A stretch of DNA of 5,104 nucleotides from JAIPEL01 sp050115795. Its GTDB lineage: Bacteria; Desulfobacterota; Desulfobacteria; Desulfobacterales; CAFBRK01. Under the pieces are notes generated by a model. That model had not been told where the DNA came from and did no database searches. It saw only the letters and a program-made list of their open reading frames with translations. Location of the stretch: the NCBI GenBank assembly GCA_050115795.1, contig JASFPT010000279.1, positions 1 to 5,104 on the forward strand. The letters run 5' to 3'. Shown here in pieces: positions 1 to 5,069 of the stretch; the first letter of the stretch is position 1, and each line of letters opens with the position of its first letter. Position numbers and translations under genes: made by a program.

Positions 1-978
1 GAATCCCTGGAACTGGTTCACACCCTGAGCCCGACCATGAAGTCGGTCTTCGAAAAAGTCCGCTCGGTGGCCCCCACCAAGAGCACCGTTCTTCTGGTGG
101 GAGAAACCGGAACCGGGAAGGGGGTGCTGGCCCGGCTCATCCACCGGCACAGCAACAGAAGCGAGCTCCAGTTCATCGCCGTGCACTGCGGGGCCATCGC
201 CGAAACCCTGATCGAAAGCGAGCTGTTCGGCCACGAAAAGGGGTCGTTCACCGGCGCCGTCCGGCGAAAGCTCGGCAAGTTCGAAATCGCCAAGGGCGGC
301 ACGATCTTTTTAGATGAAATCGGCACCATCACCCCATCTGTTCAGATCAAGCTCCTGCAGGTCCTTCAGGAGGAGACCTTCCAACGGGTCGGCGGCGAGG
401 AAGACATTTCGGCCAACGTCCGGGTCATTTCGGCCACCAACATCGACCTGAAACAGATGTGCGAAGAAGAGCGCTTCCGAAAAGATCTGTATTACCGGCT
501 CAACGTATTTCCCATCGAGATCCCGCCCCTGCGGGAGCGGTCCGAGGACATCCCCCATTTTGTGGAGCTCTTTTTAAAGAAGCTGAACCAGTTCAACGCG
601 AAGGAGATCCACAGCGTCCACGACGAGGTGATGGACGCCTTCCGGCGGTATTCCTGGCCGGGCAATATCCGGGAGCTGGAAAACCTGATGGAGCGCGCGT
701 ACATCCTGGAAATGACGTCGGTGCTCACCCCCAAAAGCTTCCCCTCCGAGCTGTTCGAATCCGGGCCGGCCCTTCCCACGGTTCCCATCGACGGCACAAC
801 CACCCTGGCGGAGGTGCGGCAGCGGGGAATTGCCGAGATCGAGCGCAGCTATCTGATCGACGTGCTCACCCGGCACCGGGGAAAAATCCGGGAGTCGGCC
901 AGAACCGCCGGGGTCAGCACCCGCCAGATCCACAAGCTCATGCAAAAATACGCCCTGCGAAAGGAGCGGTTCAAATAA
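1..978 (+). CDS. Sigma-54-dependent enhancer-binding transcriptional activator (5' truncated by window edge)
   Basis: Bacterial enhancer-binding protein: it binds upstream DNA and uses ATP hydrolysis to open promoters bound by sigma-54 RNA polymerase. The frame is open from base 1 (E-S-L-E-L...), so the start and any N-terminal sensory domain lie outside the window; the ATG at 37 is internal to the AAA+ domain. Counting the first codon as residue 1 (325 visible), Walker A GETGTGKG is at 34-41, the sigma-54 contact loop GSFTGA at 81-86 (usual form GAFTGA), Walker B GGTIFLDEIG at 99-108, sensor I ISATN at 143-147, the arginine-finger region RFRKDLYYRLN at 158-168, and sensor II WPGNIRELEN at 219-228. 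A Fis-type helix-turn-helix lies around 284-318 (ARTAGVSTRQIHKLM). All core motifs are intact, so the protein should be active. What signal it senses cannot be told here. Nearby sigma-54 promoters are plausible targets, by inference. Confidence 0.96.
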   Translation, partial: ESLELVHTLSPTMKSVFEKVRSVAPTKSTVLLVGETGTGKGVLARLIHRHSNRSELQFIAVHCGAIAETLIESELFGHEKGSFTGAVRRKLGKFEIAKGGTIFLDEIGTITPSVQIKLLQVLQEETFQRVGGEEDISANVRVISATNIDLKQMCEEERFRKDLYYRLNVFPIEIPPLRERSEDIPHFVELFLKKLNQFNAKEIHSVHDEVMDAFRRYSWPGNIRELENLMERAYILEMTSVLTPKSFPSELFESGPALPTVPIDGTTTLAEVRQRGIAEIERSYLIDVLTRHRGKIRESARTAGVSTRQIHKLMQKYALRKERFK

Positions 979-982
979 GTTG

Positions 983-1009
983 GCATAAATCCGCTGCGCG
1001 ATTTTATGC
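983..1009 (+). other. Stem-loop just after the activator gene
   Basis: Arms GCATAAATCCGC (983-994) and GCGATTTTATGC (998-1009) pair at 10 of 12 positions around a TGC loop, beginning five bases after the TAA stop. There is no T-run after it, so it is a poor intrinsic terminator. It could aid 3' end formation or mRNA stability, or act as a DNA palindrome for a regulator. Seen in the sequence; function inferred. Confidence 0.45.
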
Positions 1010-1132
1010 ACGGCAGGCAACGGGCGGCGATAGGCGGCCTTGGCGGCGGGTTTCGGGCGGCCGGCGCGCTGATATGCCTCGGCCGGCCAACCGAGCCTCC
1101 TGGATTTTGCCTGCGCGTTCCGCCCTTTCCCC

Positions 1133-1180
1133 GCGAACGGCTAATTCCGAAATCGGCGAGAATCGGAACCATTTTATCCG
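1133..1180 (+). promoter_or_regulatory. Candidate paired activator-binding dyads upstream of the 1235 sigma-54 promoter
   Basis: Two dyads of the form CGGAAC-N5-GTTCCG. The distal one is GCGAAC-GGCTA-ATTCCG (1133-1149; left arm 4/6, right arm 5/6). The proximal one is CGGAAC-CATTT-TATCCG (1164-1180; left arm 6/6, right arm 4/6). Centres are 31 bp apart, about three helical turns, and lie near -120 and -89 relative to the inferred start at about 1261, a normal distance for enhancer sites of sigma-54 activators. The 11-mer GAATCGGAACC at 1160-1170 recurs exactly at 4207-4217, where the better-conserved pair lies. The assignment to the EBP encoded at 1-978 is inference. Confidence 0.5.
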
Positions 1181-1234
1181 CTTTTAGCCCCTCCTCGGCG
1201 CCTGCGCATGCCGGAATCCAACGGACTTTTCCCC

Positions 1235-1250
1235 TGGCATATTTATTGCT
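1235..1250 (+). promoter_or_regulatory. Sigma-54 (-24/-12) promoter
   Basis: TGGCAT-ATTTA-TTGCT matches the sigma-54 consensus TGGCAC-N5-TTGCW at every conserved position but one, and the invariant GG (1236-1237) and GC (1248-1249) are exactly 10 bp apart. Transcription should start about 12 bp downstream of the GC, near 1261, giving a leader of about 30 nt to the ATG at 1292. Placement directly before a gene, downstream of candidate enhancer dyads and of an EBP gene, supports it. Confidence 0.82.
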
Positions 1251-1291
1251 GAGGTACTCGGCGGGAGCGGCCGATGCCGCAGGGAGGGGCA

Positions 1292-1531
1292 ATGGTCAAG
1301 ACGAAAGGCATCATCGTACCGGTGGACTGGAATGAAGACGGGGTTGCCGTCTCCTTTGCGGTGTCTACCTTCGATGAAGACGAATATCTTTTGGACACCG
1401 GCTTTTCCAGGGAGGAAATGATGGTGCTGATCCGGGAAGAAGTGGAGGTCAGCGGAGAACTGCGCATCGAAAACGGTAAAAAGACGATCACCGTTTCTCA
1501 GATCACCACCAAGAAACAGGCCGTGGCCTGA
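1292..1531 (+). CDS. Small conserved-looking protein of unknown function (79 aa), sigma-54 controlled
   Basis: I do not recognise a named family. The 79 residues begin MVKTKGIIVPVDW and read as alternating beta strands (GIIVPVDW, VAVSFAVST, YLLDTG), a short acidic helix (SREEMMVLIREE, 39-50) and a C-terminal VEVSGELRIENGKKTITVSQI pattern. The last part resembles the closing strands of small OB-fold domains, so a nucleic-acid or ligand-binding barrel is possible, but this is weak inference. No signal peptide or membrane segment is seen. An in-frame ATG at 1274 would add six residues. I prefer 1292 because the purine-rich AGGGAGGGG (1281-1289) stands just before it and because the sigma-54 start near 1261 would leave only about 13 nt of leader for 1274. 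It converges on the channel gene, 29 bp between stops, with no clear terminator. Confidence 0.85.
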   Translation: MVKTKGIIVPVDWNEDGVAVSFAVSTFDEDEYLLDTGFSREEMMVLIREEVEVSGELRIENGKKTITVSQITTKKQAVA

Positions 1532-1560
1532 GCCGGCAGCGGCGCCGATCCGTCCCCGGC

Positions 1561-2550
1561 TTACAGAACCTCCCGCATCCGCACGAGGTCTTCCCGCTTC
1601 CCCAGCACCACGATGACATCCCCGGCTTCCAGCTTCTCGGTGGGCACCGGATTGAAGACCATTTCCCCGGAAAGTTTCTTGATGGCCACGATGATGACCC
1701 CGTAGTCCTGCCGCAGGTGGCTGTCGATCAGATTCTTTCCGAGCAGGGAGGACCGGGCGCCCACCCGGGCTTCTTCCATCATCAGCCCGAGATGACTTTC
1801 CATGGTGGCGATATCGATAAAATCGACCACCGTCGGACGTTTCAGCACCTGCGCCATTCGTCCCCCGCCGATGAGATAGGGGGAGACCACCCGCGTGGCC
1901 CCGGCCCGCTTGAGTTTGGCCTCGTTCTTCGGATCCGAGGAACGGGCCAGGACGAAGATGTCCGGCCGGAGCGCCTTTGCAGTAAGGGTGATAAAGACGT
2001 TGTTGGCGTCGCTTTCCACGGCCGTCACGATCCCCTTGGCCGATTCGATGCCGGCATCCAGAAGGGCTTCCTCCGTGGTGGCATCTTTCTGGATGAAAAG
2101 GAACCCCTGCCGCTCAAGCTGCTCGGTGGTCGCCGGATCCTGGTCGATGACCACGAAGGGGATTTGGTCCGCGTGCAGCTCGCGGCAGATGATCCGGCCG
2201 ATTCTCCCGAAGCCGCAGATGATGAAATGATCCTTCAGTTCCGCGATCTGTTTTTCCAACCGTCGCCTCCCGAAAAATTTGCTCAGTTCCCCCTCGATGA
2301 AAATCCGGGCCACCATGCCGATGGTGTACGTGCCGGTGCTGATTCCGGTGATAATCACCACGACCGTGATAAAGCGTCCGACTTCGGTGAGCGGCTTGAT
2401 CTCCCCGAATCCCACGGTGGAAATGGTGATCAGGGTCATATAGAAGGCTTCGAAGACGGTCATGTCTTCGAAGATGGCGTAACCGGCCGTGCCGAAAGCC
2501 ATTATGGCCAACAGCAGGAGCAGGGATATTCGCAGTTTTCGATAGTCCAT
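1561..2550 (-). CDS. Potassium channel, two-TM pore plus RCK (TrkA-N/TrkA-C) regulatory domain
   Basis: Inner-membrane K+ channel subunit of the MthK/GsuK architecture, 329 aa, close to the family's usual length. TM1 spans about residues 7-27. The pore helix and selectivity filter TVGFG are at 45-49, with E50 where many channels have D, and TM2 spans about 57-84. The RCK N-domain follows, with a Rossmann nucleotide-binding loop GFGRIGR at 113-119, an acidic strand end VIDQDP at 134-139, KDATTEEALLDAGI at 155-168 and NNVFITLTAKALRP at 183-196. The TrkA-C part is about 250-329, ending with the typical GDVIVVLGKREDL. Such channels assemble as tetramers and are gated by ligands (nucleotide or divalent cations) on the RCK ring; which ligand acts here cannot be told. 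The ATG at 2550 has no good Shine-Dalgarno, but no better in-frame start is seen. It is transcribed divergently from the Usp gene. Confidence 0.95.
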   Translation of the reverse strand: MDYRKLRISLLLLLAIMAFGTAGYAIFEDMTVFEAFYMTLITISTVGFGEIKPLTEVGRFITVVVIITGISTGTYTIGMVARIFIEGELSKFFGRRRLEKQIAELKDHFIICGFGRIGRIICRELHADQIPFVVIDQDPATTEQLERQGFLFIQKDATTEEALLDAGIESAKGIVTAVESDANNVFITLTAKALRPDIFVLARSSDPKNEAKLKRAGATRVVSPYLIGGGRMAQVLKRPTVVDFIDIATMESHLGLMMEEARVGARSSLLGKNLIDSHLRQDYGVIIVAIKKLSGEMVFNPVPTEKLEAGDVIVVLGKREDLVRMREVL

Positions 2551-2639
2551 CGGGCGGTCGGTTCCACGGGTCGAGGGCGCGTTTGAGCCACGCTGGCGCT
2601 GCCGGCACGAAGAGCTTCAGCGGCCCATTTCCTGCTCTG

Positions 2640-2666
2640 AGTAGACCGGGGGCCGATTTTTGTCAA
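2640..2666 (-). promoter_or_regulatory. Possible sigma-70-type promoter for the channel gene
   Basis: On the minus strand a perfect -35 TTGACA (2666-2661) is followed after 15 bp by TCTACT (2645-2640), which matches the -10 consensus at 4 of 6. The spacer is shorter than the usual 17. It would give a leader of about 85 nt. The hairpin at 2670-2690 lies directly upstream. Only suggestive. Confidence 0.35.
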
Positions 2667-2690
2667 ACCCGCCCTTTGCCGGAAGGGGCG

Positions 2691-2719
2691 TTTACCCCGA
2701 ATCGAGCCGGGTGTATGGT
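2691..2719 (+). promoter_or_regulatory. Possible weak sigma-70-type promoter for the Usp gene
   Basis: TTTACC (2691-2696, 4/6 to TTGACA), a 17-bp spacer and TATGGT (2714-2719, 4/6 to TATAAT). The spacing is ideal but both boxes are mediocre, and the leader to the Usp start would be about 175 nt. Low confidence. Confidence 0.25.
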
Positions 2720-2899
2720 GGGTGTGCATCGGTTTTGCATGGCTTGGGGGGATGGTTGAGGCGCTTTCGGGTCAAGCGGGTGACGCCGAATGCTTCCCGG
2801 TTTGCGGGTTCACCGGCCGATTGCTCTTCCAGGGCTGCCGGGGGAATCGGTCACCGTCCGGTATTCCGAGAAGGGGGAAAACCCCTGCAGGAGGGAAGA

Positions 2900-3400
2900 A
2901 TGAGAGAATTCAAAAAGGTGATCGCCGCATGCGACCTGTCGGCCTACTCCGAGCAGGTGCTCGACTGCGCCGCCAGCCTGGCCGACAGGCTCGGCTGCGA
3001 GCTGGTGGTGGTTCATGTCATCAACCGGCGCAACATCGACGCCCTGATGGACGCGGTCCACAAGATCGTGCCCGAGGAGTCCGAACTGGCCATGTCGGTG
3101 AACGAATACGTGGACAGCGTCACCCAGGAGCGGGTAGAACAAATCGAAACCCTGATTCGACAGACGTCCATGGCCGGCCGAAGGATTCGGAAGCTCTTTC
3201 GCATCGGTATCCCGTGCGAGGAGATTCTCAGCGTGGCCGACTCGGAGAATGCGGACCTGCTGGTGATCGGCTCCAAGGGCAAAAGCAACATCACCGGCCT
3301 GTTGTTCGGCTCCACCGCCGAGCGGATCCTTCGAGCCAGCCGGGTGCCGGTGCTGACCGTCCGCCTTCTCCCCTCGGCGGAATCTCAGCCGATGCCGTAG
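2900..3400 (+). CDS. Universal stress protein, UspA family, ATP-binding type
   Basis: Cytoplasmic single-domain Usp, 166 aa. It begins MREFKKVIAACDLSAYSEQVL, the usual beta1 strand with the ATP-contacting D12, followed by LGCELVVVHVIN (31-42). A helical, acidic insert covers about 45-95. The C-terminal core AEILSVADSENADLLVIG type ends in the nucleotide loop G124-x2-G127-x9-G137-S138 (GSKGKSNITGLLFGS), then SRVPVLTVR (147-155). This exact G-2x-G-9x-G(S/T) spacing marks the ATP-binding subgroup, as in MJ0577. The open frame extends upstream to 2660, but the start at 2900 is favoured by AGGAGG at 2889-2894, five bases before the ATG, and by family alignment. Its last 16 bp overlap the 3' end of the convergent DksA-like gene. 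Usp proteins act in stress endurance; the precise role here is unknown. Confidence 0.95.
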   Translation: MREFKKVIAACDLSAYSEQVLDCAASLADRLGCELVVVHVINRRNIDALMDAVHKIVPEESELAMSVNEYVDSVTQERVEQIETLIRQTSMAGRRIRKLFRIGIPCEEILSVADSENADLLVIGSKGKSNITGLLFGSTAERILRASRVPVLTVRLLPSAESQPMP

Positions 3401-3750
3401 CTCTTTTCCTCGGCCTCCATCCGGGTTTTGCAGGCGATGCAGCAGGTGGTCACCGGCCTCACTTCCAGACGACCGAGACCGATTTCTTCTCCGCACACCT
3501 CGCAGATCCCGTAGGACCCGTTCTCGATCCGCTCCAGGGCCTCGGCGATCTTTCCCAGCAGACGGTTCTCCCGGGACCGGATCCGGATCAGATAATCCCG
3601 CCCCTCTTCGAAGGCGGCGCGGTCCAGGGGGTCCGGGGACTGCTCCTCCATGTCGGCAAGGGTGCTCACCGCCCCGCCGGCCTTACCCTGAAGTTCCGTC
3701 CGCCAGGTGATCAACATCTGCCTGAAACGGTCCAGCTCCGCCTGCTCCAT
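3385..3750 (-). CDS. DksA/TraR-family C4 zinc-finger protein (short, 121 aa)
   Basis: The family binds in the secondary channel of RNA polymerase and alters promoter choice, often with ppGpp. Residues 1-35 and 45-78 form the two helices of a coiled coil. The tip SPDPLDRA (38-45) keeps the pattern DxxDxA (D40, D43, A45), equivalent to the functionally critical tip of E. coli DksA. A four-cysteine zinc finger follows: C83-x2-C86-x17-C104-x2-C107, with the usual IGLGRLEVRP between. At 121 aa it is about 30 residues shorter than E. coli DksA, lacking the extended N-terminus. The start ATG at 3750 has AGGGA seven bases upstream; a GTG seven codons earlier (3771) is a weaker alternative. It follows the zinc-ribbon gene by 74 bp with no evident promoter, so the two are probably cotranscribed. 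Its stop overlaps the convergent Usp gene. Confidence 0.93.
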   Translation of the reverse strand: MEQAELDRFRQMLITWRTELQGKAGGAVSTLADMEEQSPDPLDRAAFEEGRDYLIRIRSRENRLLGKIAEALERIENGSYGICEVCGEEIGLGRLEVRPVTTCCIACKTRMEAEEKSYGIG

Positions 3751-3824
3751 ATTTTCTTCCCTGTTCTTCACGCGGGACGGCCGAAGCCCGCCGACTCTGA
3801 CGACGAGCGCCTTGCGATCGCGGG

Positions 3825-4049
3825 TTAGTCCGGCCCCTTGAAGCCCCCCGAATCGTCTTCGCCGGAGGAACTGACTCGATGATGGCAAGCGGGGCAGTAA
3901 AAATAGTTGGGATGCGGATCTTTACCGCAAATCCGGCAGGAACGGTTTGAAACGCCGCGATTTTTCCTTCTCCCCCGCCGGGGTTCGACCGGGCTGTTCG
4001 GCAGGGGCGGACAGCAATCGGTAAAATCGATGTCGACATCCGCCTTCAT
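3825..4049 (-). CDS. Small zinc-ribbon protein (74 aa), first gene of operon with DksA-like gene
   Basis: The 74 residues contain one zinc ribbon, C38-x2-C41-x10-C52-x2-C55 (CRICGKDPHPNYFYCPACHHRVS region), after an acidic start (MKADVDIDFTDCC) and a basic linker (PRRGRRKNRG, 23-32); the tail is acidic and glycine rich. No catalytic domain is visible, so it may bind nucleic acid or a protein partner; function unknown. The frame is open up to an ATG at 4163, which would add 38 residues. I choose 4049 because GGAGG (complement of 4059-4063) sits nine bases upstream and because a sigma-54 promoter at 4114-4099 lies inside the longer version, with its start near 4088. The gene precedes the DksA-like gene by 74 bp on the same strand. 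Confidence 0.78.
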   Translation of the reverse strand: MKADVDIDFTDCCPPLPNSPVEPRRGRRKNRGVSNRSCRICGKDPHPNYFYCPACHHRVSSSGEDDSGGFKGPD

Positions 4050-4098
4050 CTTCAGCCGCCTCCGGGTGCAGTCACACCAGTATATCCGGAATGCCCAA

Positions 4099-4114
4099 AG
4101 CAACAGCCATGCCA
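4099..4114 (-). promoter_or_regulatory. Sigma-54 (-24/-12) promoter for the zinc-ribbon/DksA-like operon
   Basis: On the minus strand, TGGCAT-GGCTG-TTGCT reads from 4114 to 4099. GG and GC are exactly 10 bp apart, and all conserved positions except the last of TGGCAC match, the same single deviation as in the 1235 promoter. The inferred start is near 4088, leaving a leader of about 39 nt before the ATG at 4049. Confidence 0.82.
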
Positions 4115-4210
4115 CCTTGACGGATGCGGCGTCCGATCCACGGCGCAAAAGGTCCCCGGCCATCGGCCGACAGAAGCGGGACGAATCGGTTCAGACCGGT
4201 GGGGCTGAAT

Positions 4211-4259
4211 CGGAACCTTTTGTTCCAGCCCGTCCCACAAACCGGAACCTGTGATTCCG
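4211..4259 (+). promoter_or_regulatory. Candidate tandem activator-binding dyads in the divergent regulatory gap
   Basis: Two dyads: CGGAAC-CTTTT-GTTCCA (4211-4227) and CGGAAC-CTGTG-ATTCCG (4243-4259), each with a perfect left arm and a 5/6 right arm. Centres at 4219 and 4251 are 32 bp apart, three helical turns, matching the 31-bp pair at 1133-1180. They lie at about -131 and -163 from the minus-strand sigma-54 start near 4088, and about 245-277 bp upstream of the plus-strand start near 4496, so they could serve both promoters by looping. Binding by the EBP of this window is inferred. Confidence 0.58.
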
Positions 4260-4469
4260 CTTTCCGGTGCGACTCCGACGATCACCCGGTCCCTGCCGTC
4301 GCCGGATCGGCGTCTCAGCCGCCGGTCCGCCCCCGGCAACGGTGCGGCGCTGCCCTCGGCCGGGATCGTGCAAACCCCTTAAACCATCTGCCGCCGCCGT
4401 CCGCGCAGCCTTTGGGGCACGCACCCGGCAGCGCAACGGCGCCCGGGGCCCGGCCGCAATCAGCCGCGG
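4260..4469. other. GC-rich spacer between dyads and second plus-strand sigma-54 promoter
   Basis: I see no gene here; the long open frames on both strands arise from very high GC. It contains small GC-rich inverted repeats (for example CGCCG-GAT-CGGCG at about 4309-4321, and GGCCC/GGGCC-type repeats around 4441-4455). No further CGGAAC-type dyad was found close to the 4470 promoter. Confidence 0.5.
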
Positions 4470-4485
4470 TGGCACATCTTTTGCT
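4470..4485 (+). promoter_or_regulatory. Sigma-54 (-24/-12) promoter, full consensus
   Basis: TGGCAC-ATCTT-TTGCT is a complete match to TGGCAC-N5-TTGCW, with GG (4471-4472) and GC (4483-4484) exactly 10 bp apart. The inferred start near 4496 lies about 225 nt before the next gene at 4722, so it makes either a long leader or a separate small RNA followed by that gene. Confidence 0.82.
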
Positions 4486-4592
4486 CAACCTCGGGCACTG
4501 CCGCCGGCAAATCCGAACCGCTCCCGCCGACAGCCGGCCCGACGGCAGCCCACAGAACCGGCCCCTGGATTCCACGGACCCTTCGCCGGGCG

Positions 4593-4623
4593 GCACCAGG
4601 CCCCGTTGCACGGCGCCTGGCGC
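4593..4623 (+). other. Strong stem-loop in the leader of the 4722 gene
   Basis: The arms CCAGGC (4596-4601) and GCCTGG (4615-4620) pair perfectly. After a C-C mismatch, CCGT (4603-4606) pairs with ACGG (4610-4613) around a TGC loop. Beyond an A-C mismatch, two more pairs extend the base (4593-4594 with 4622-4623). It lies about 100 nt downstream of the inferred sigma-54 start and about 100 nt before the ATG, with no T-run after it, so it is a leader structure rather than a standard terminator. Confidence 0.55.
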
Positions 4624-4721
4624 GGCAGAGGGTGTCGGGGCCGGGAAAGGGGATATGGAAAGATGTGGTCGTCGCAAACCGAGCAGACCGATGGACGAGG
4701 CGATAAACCGAGGAGGAGACC

Positions 4722-5069
4722 ATGAGCTGGAAATTTTGGGCGAAAAAGGCGCCCGATGCATCCAAGAAACCGAAGCTGCCCGGCCCCAAGGAGCTGCCCG
4801 ACGCCGTGGGCAGGCAACTGGTGGTCGACATGGGCCTCGATCCGGACTGGGTCTGGAGCCTGAAGGCGGTGATCCGGGACCGGGAAGGGGAAAGATACGT
4901 TCGGGACTTTCGGGTGTTTGATCCGGTCAAGGCCGTCGGGGCCGGAATCGGTGTGAAAAACTACGACGCTCTCGACGTGCATGCTGATCAGATCCTGTTC
5001 GCCGGGTGGTATAACACCGACACCGGCGAGGTTCATCTCTCCCCGGGAGCCTCGGACAAGGCCGCCTAG
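4722..5069 (+). CDS. Conserved-looking hypothetical protein (115 aa)
   Basis: I do not recognise a named domain. The N-terminus (MSWKFWAKKAPDASKKPKLPGPKELP) is lysine and proline rich with two tryptophans, looks disordered and is not a signal peptide. It is followed by a compact part: AVGRQLVVDMGLDPDWVWSLKAVIRD (28-53), an RVFDP turn (64-68), KNYDALDVHADQILFAGWYNTDTGEVHL (79-106) and a short charged tail. The aromatic-rich strands suggest a small alpha/beta cytoplasmic domain. AGGAGG (4711-4716) five bases before the ATG gives a strong ribosome-binding site. The gene is divergent from the zinc-ribbon operon, and a full-consensus sigma-54 promoter lies 237 bp upstream, so it is probably sigma-54 controlled. 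The stop is followed by only 35 bases of window, with the beginning of a possible GCCC/GGGC stem at about 5086-5102. Confidence 0.85.
   Translation: MSWKFWAKKAPDASKKPKLPGPKELPDAVGRQLVVDMGLDPDWVWSLKAVIRDREGERYVRDFRVFDPVKAVGAGIGVKNYDALDVHADQILFAGWYNTDTGEVHLSPGASDKAA

Larger units (their letters stand above)
979..1291. other. Regulatory gap between activator gene and small gene
   Basis: This 313-bp stretch has no convincing gene. The plus-frame open stretches across it are compositional. Besides the stem-loop, dyads and sigma-54 promoter listed separately, it holds three copies of GGCGGC within 1024-1048 and an 8-bp palindrome GGCCGGCC at 1081-1088, which are GC-rich and of unknown meaning. Confidence 0.6.
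2551..2899. other. Divergent intergenic region between channel and universal stress genes
   Basis: A 349-bp stretch with no convincing gene. It holds a hairpin CGCCCTTT/AAGGGGCG with loop GCCGG (2670-2690, one G-T pair) and the two weak sigma-70-like promoters listed separately. Just before the Usp ribosome-binding site, GGGGG-AAAA-CCCC (2873-2885) can form a short stem that competes with the nearby AGGAGGG. No -24/-12 promoter with correct spacing and good match was found on either strand. Confidence 0.6.

Noticed and set aside
981..997. TGGCAT resembling a sigma-54 -24 box just after the activator gene
   Set aside because: Read with correct spacing the -12 box is CGCT, and the nearest GC pairs are at the wrong distance. 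The motif is better explained as one arm of the stem-loop.
1006..1335. Plus-strand open frame across the gap before the 79-aa gene
   Set aside because: It covers the stem of regulatory sites and overlaps the real gene in another frame; it has no convincing ribosome-binding site or recognisable protein features.
1532..1560. Possible bidirectional terminator between the convergent small gene and channel gene
   Set aside because: Only a 5-bp GCCGG/CCGGC pairing with a 19-nt loop and no T-run; too weak to call.
2844..2868. GAATCGG and ATTCCG half-sites before the Usp gene, similar to the dyad arms
   Set aside because: No matching left arm at N5 spacing (only 1 of 6 positions), and no sigma-54 promoter nearby.
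2660..2899. Upstream extension of the Usp reading frame
   Set aside because: The added 80 residues resemble no Usp N-terminus, and a strong ribosome-binding site supports the start at 2900.
2722..3828. Long plus-strand open frame over the Usp and DksA-like genes
   Set aside because: It is out of frame with the clear UspA gene and antisense to the DksA-like gene; the translation has no domain features.
4414..4429. GG-N10-GC element (GGGCAC then CGGC) upstream of the 4470 promoter
   Set aside because: The spacing fits, but the -12 box lacks TT and the region is so GC-rich that GG-N10-GC arises by chance; the true promoter at 4470 is far better.
4124..4921. Long plus-strand open frame across the divergent gap and into the 4722 gene
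   Set aside because: It crosses the second sigma-54 promoter and runs out of frame through the better-supported 4722 gene. Its translation is low-complexity Pro/Arg/Gly typical of GC-rich non-coding frames.
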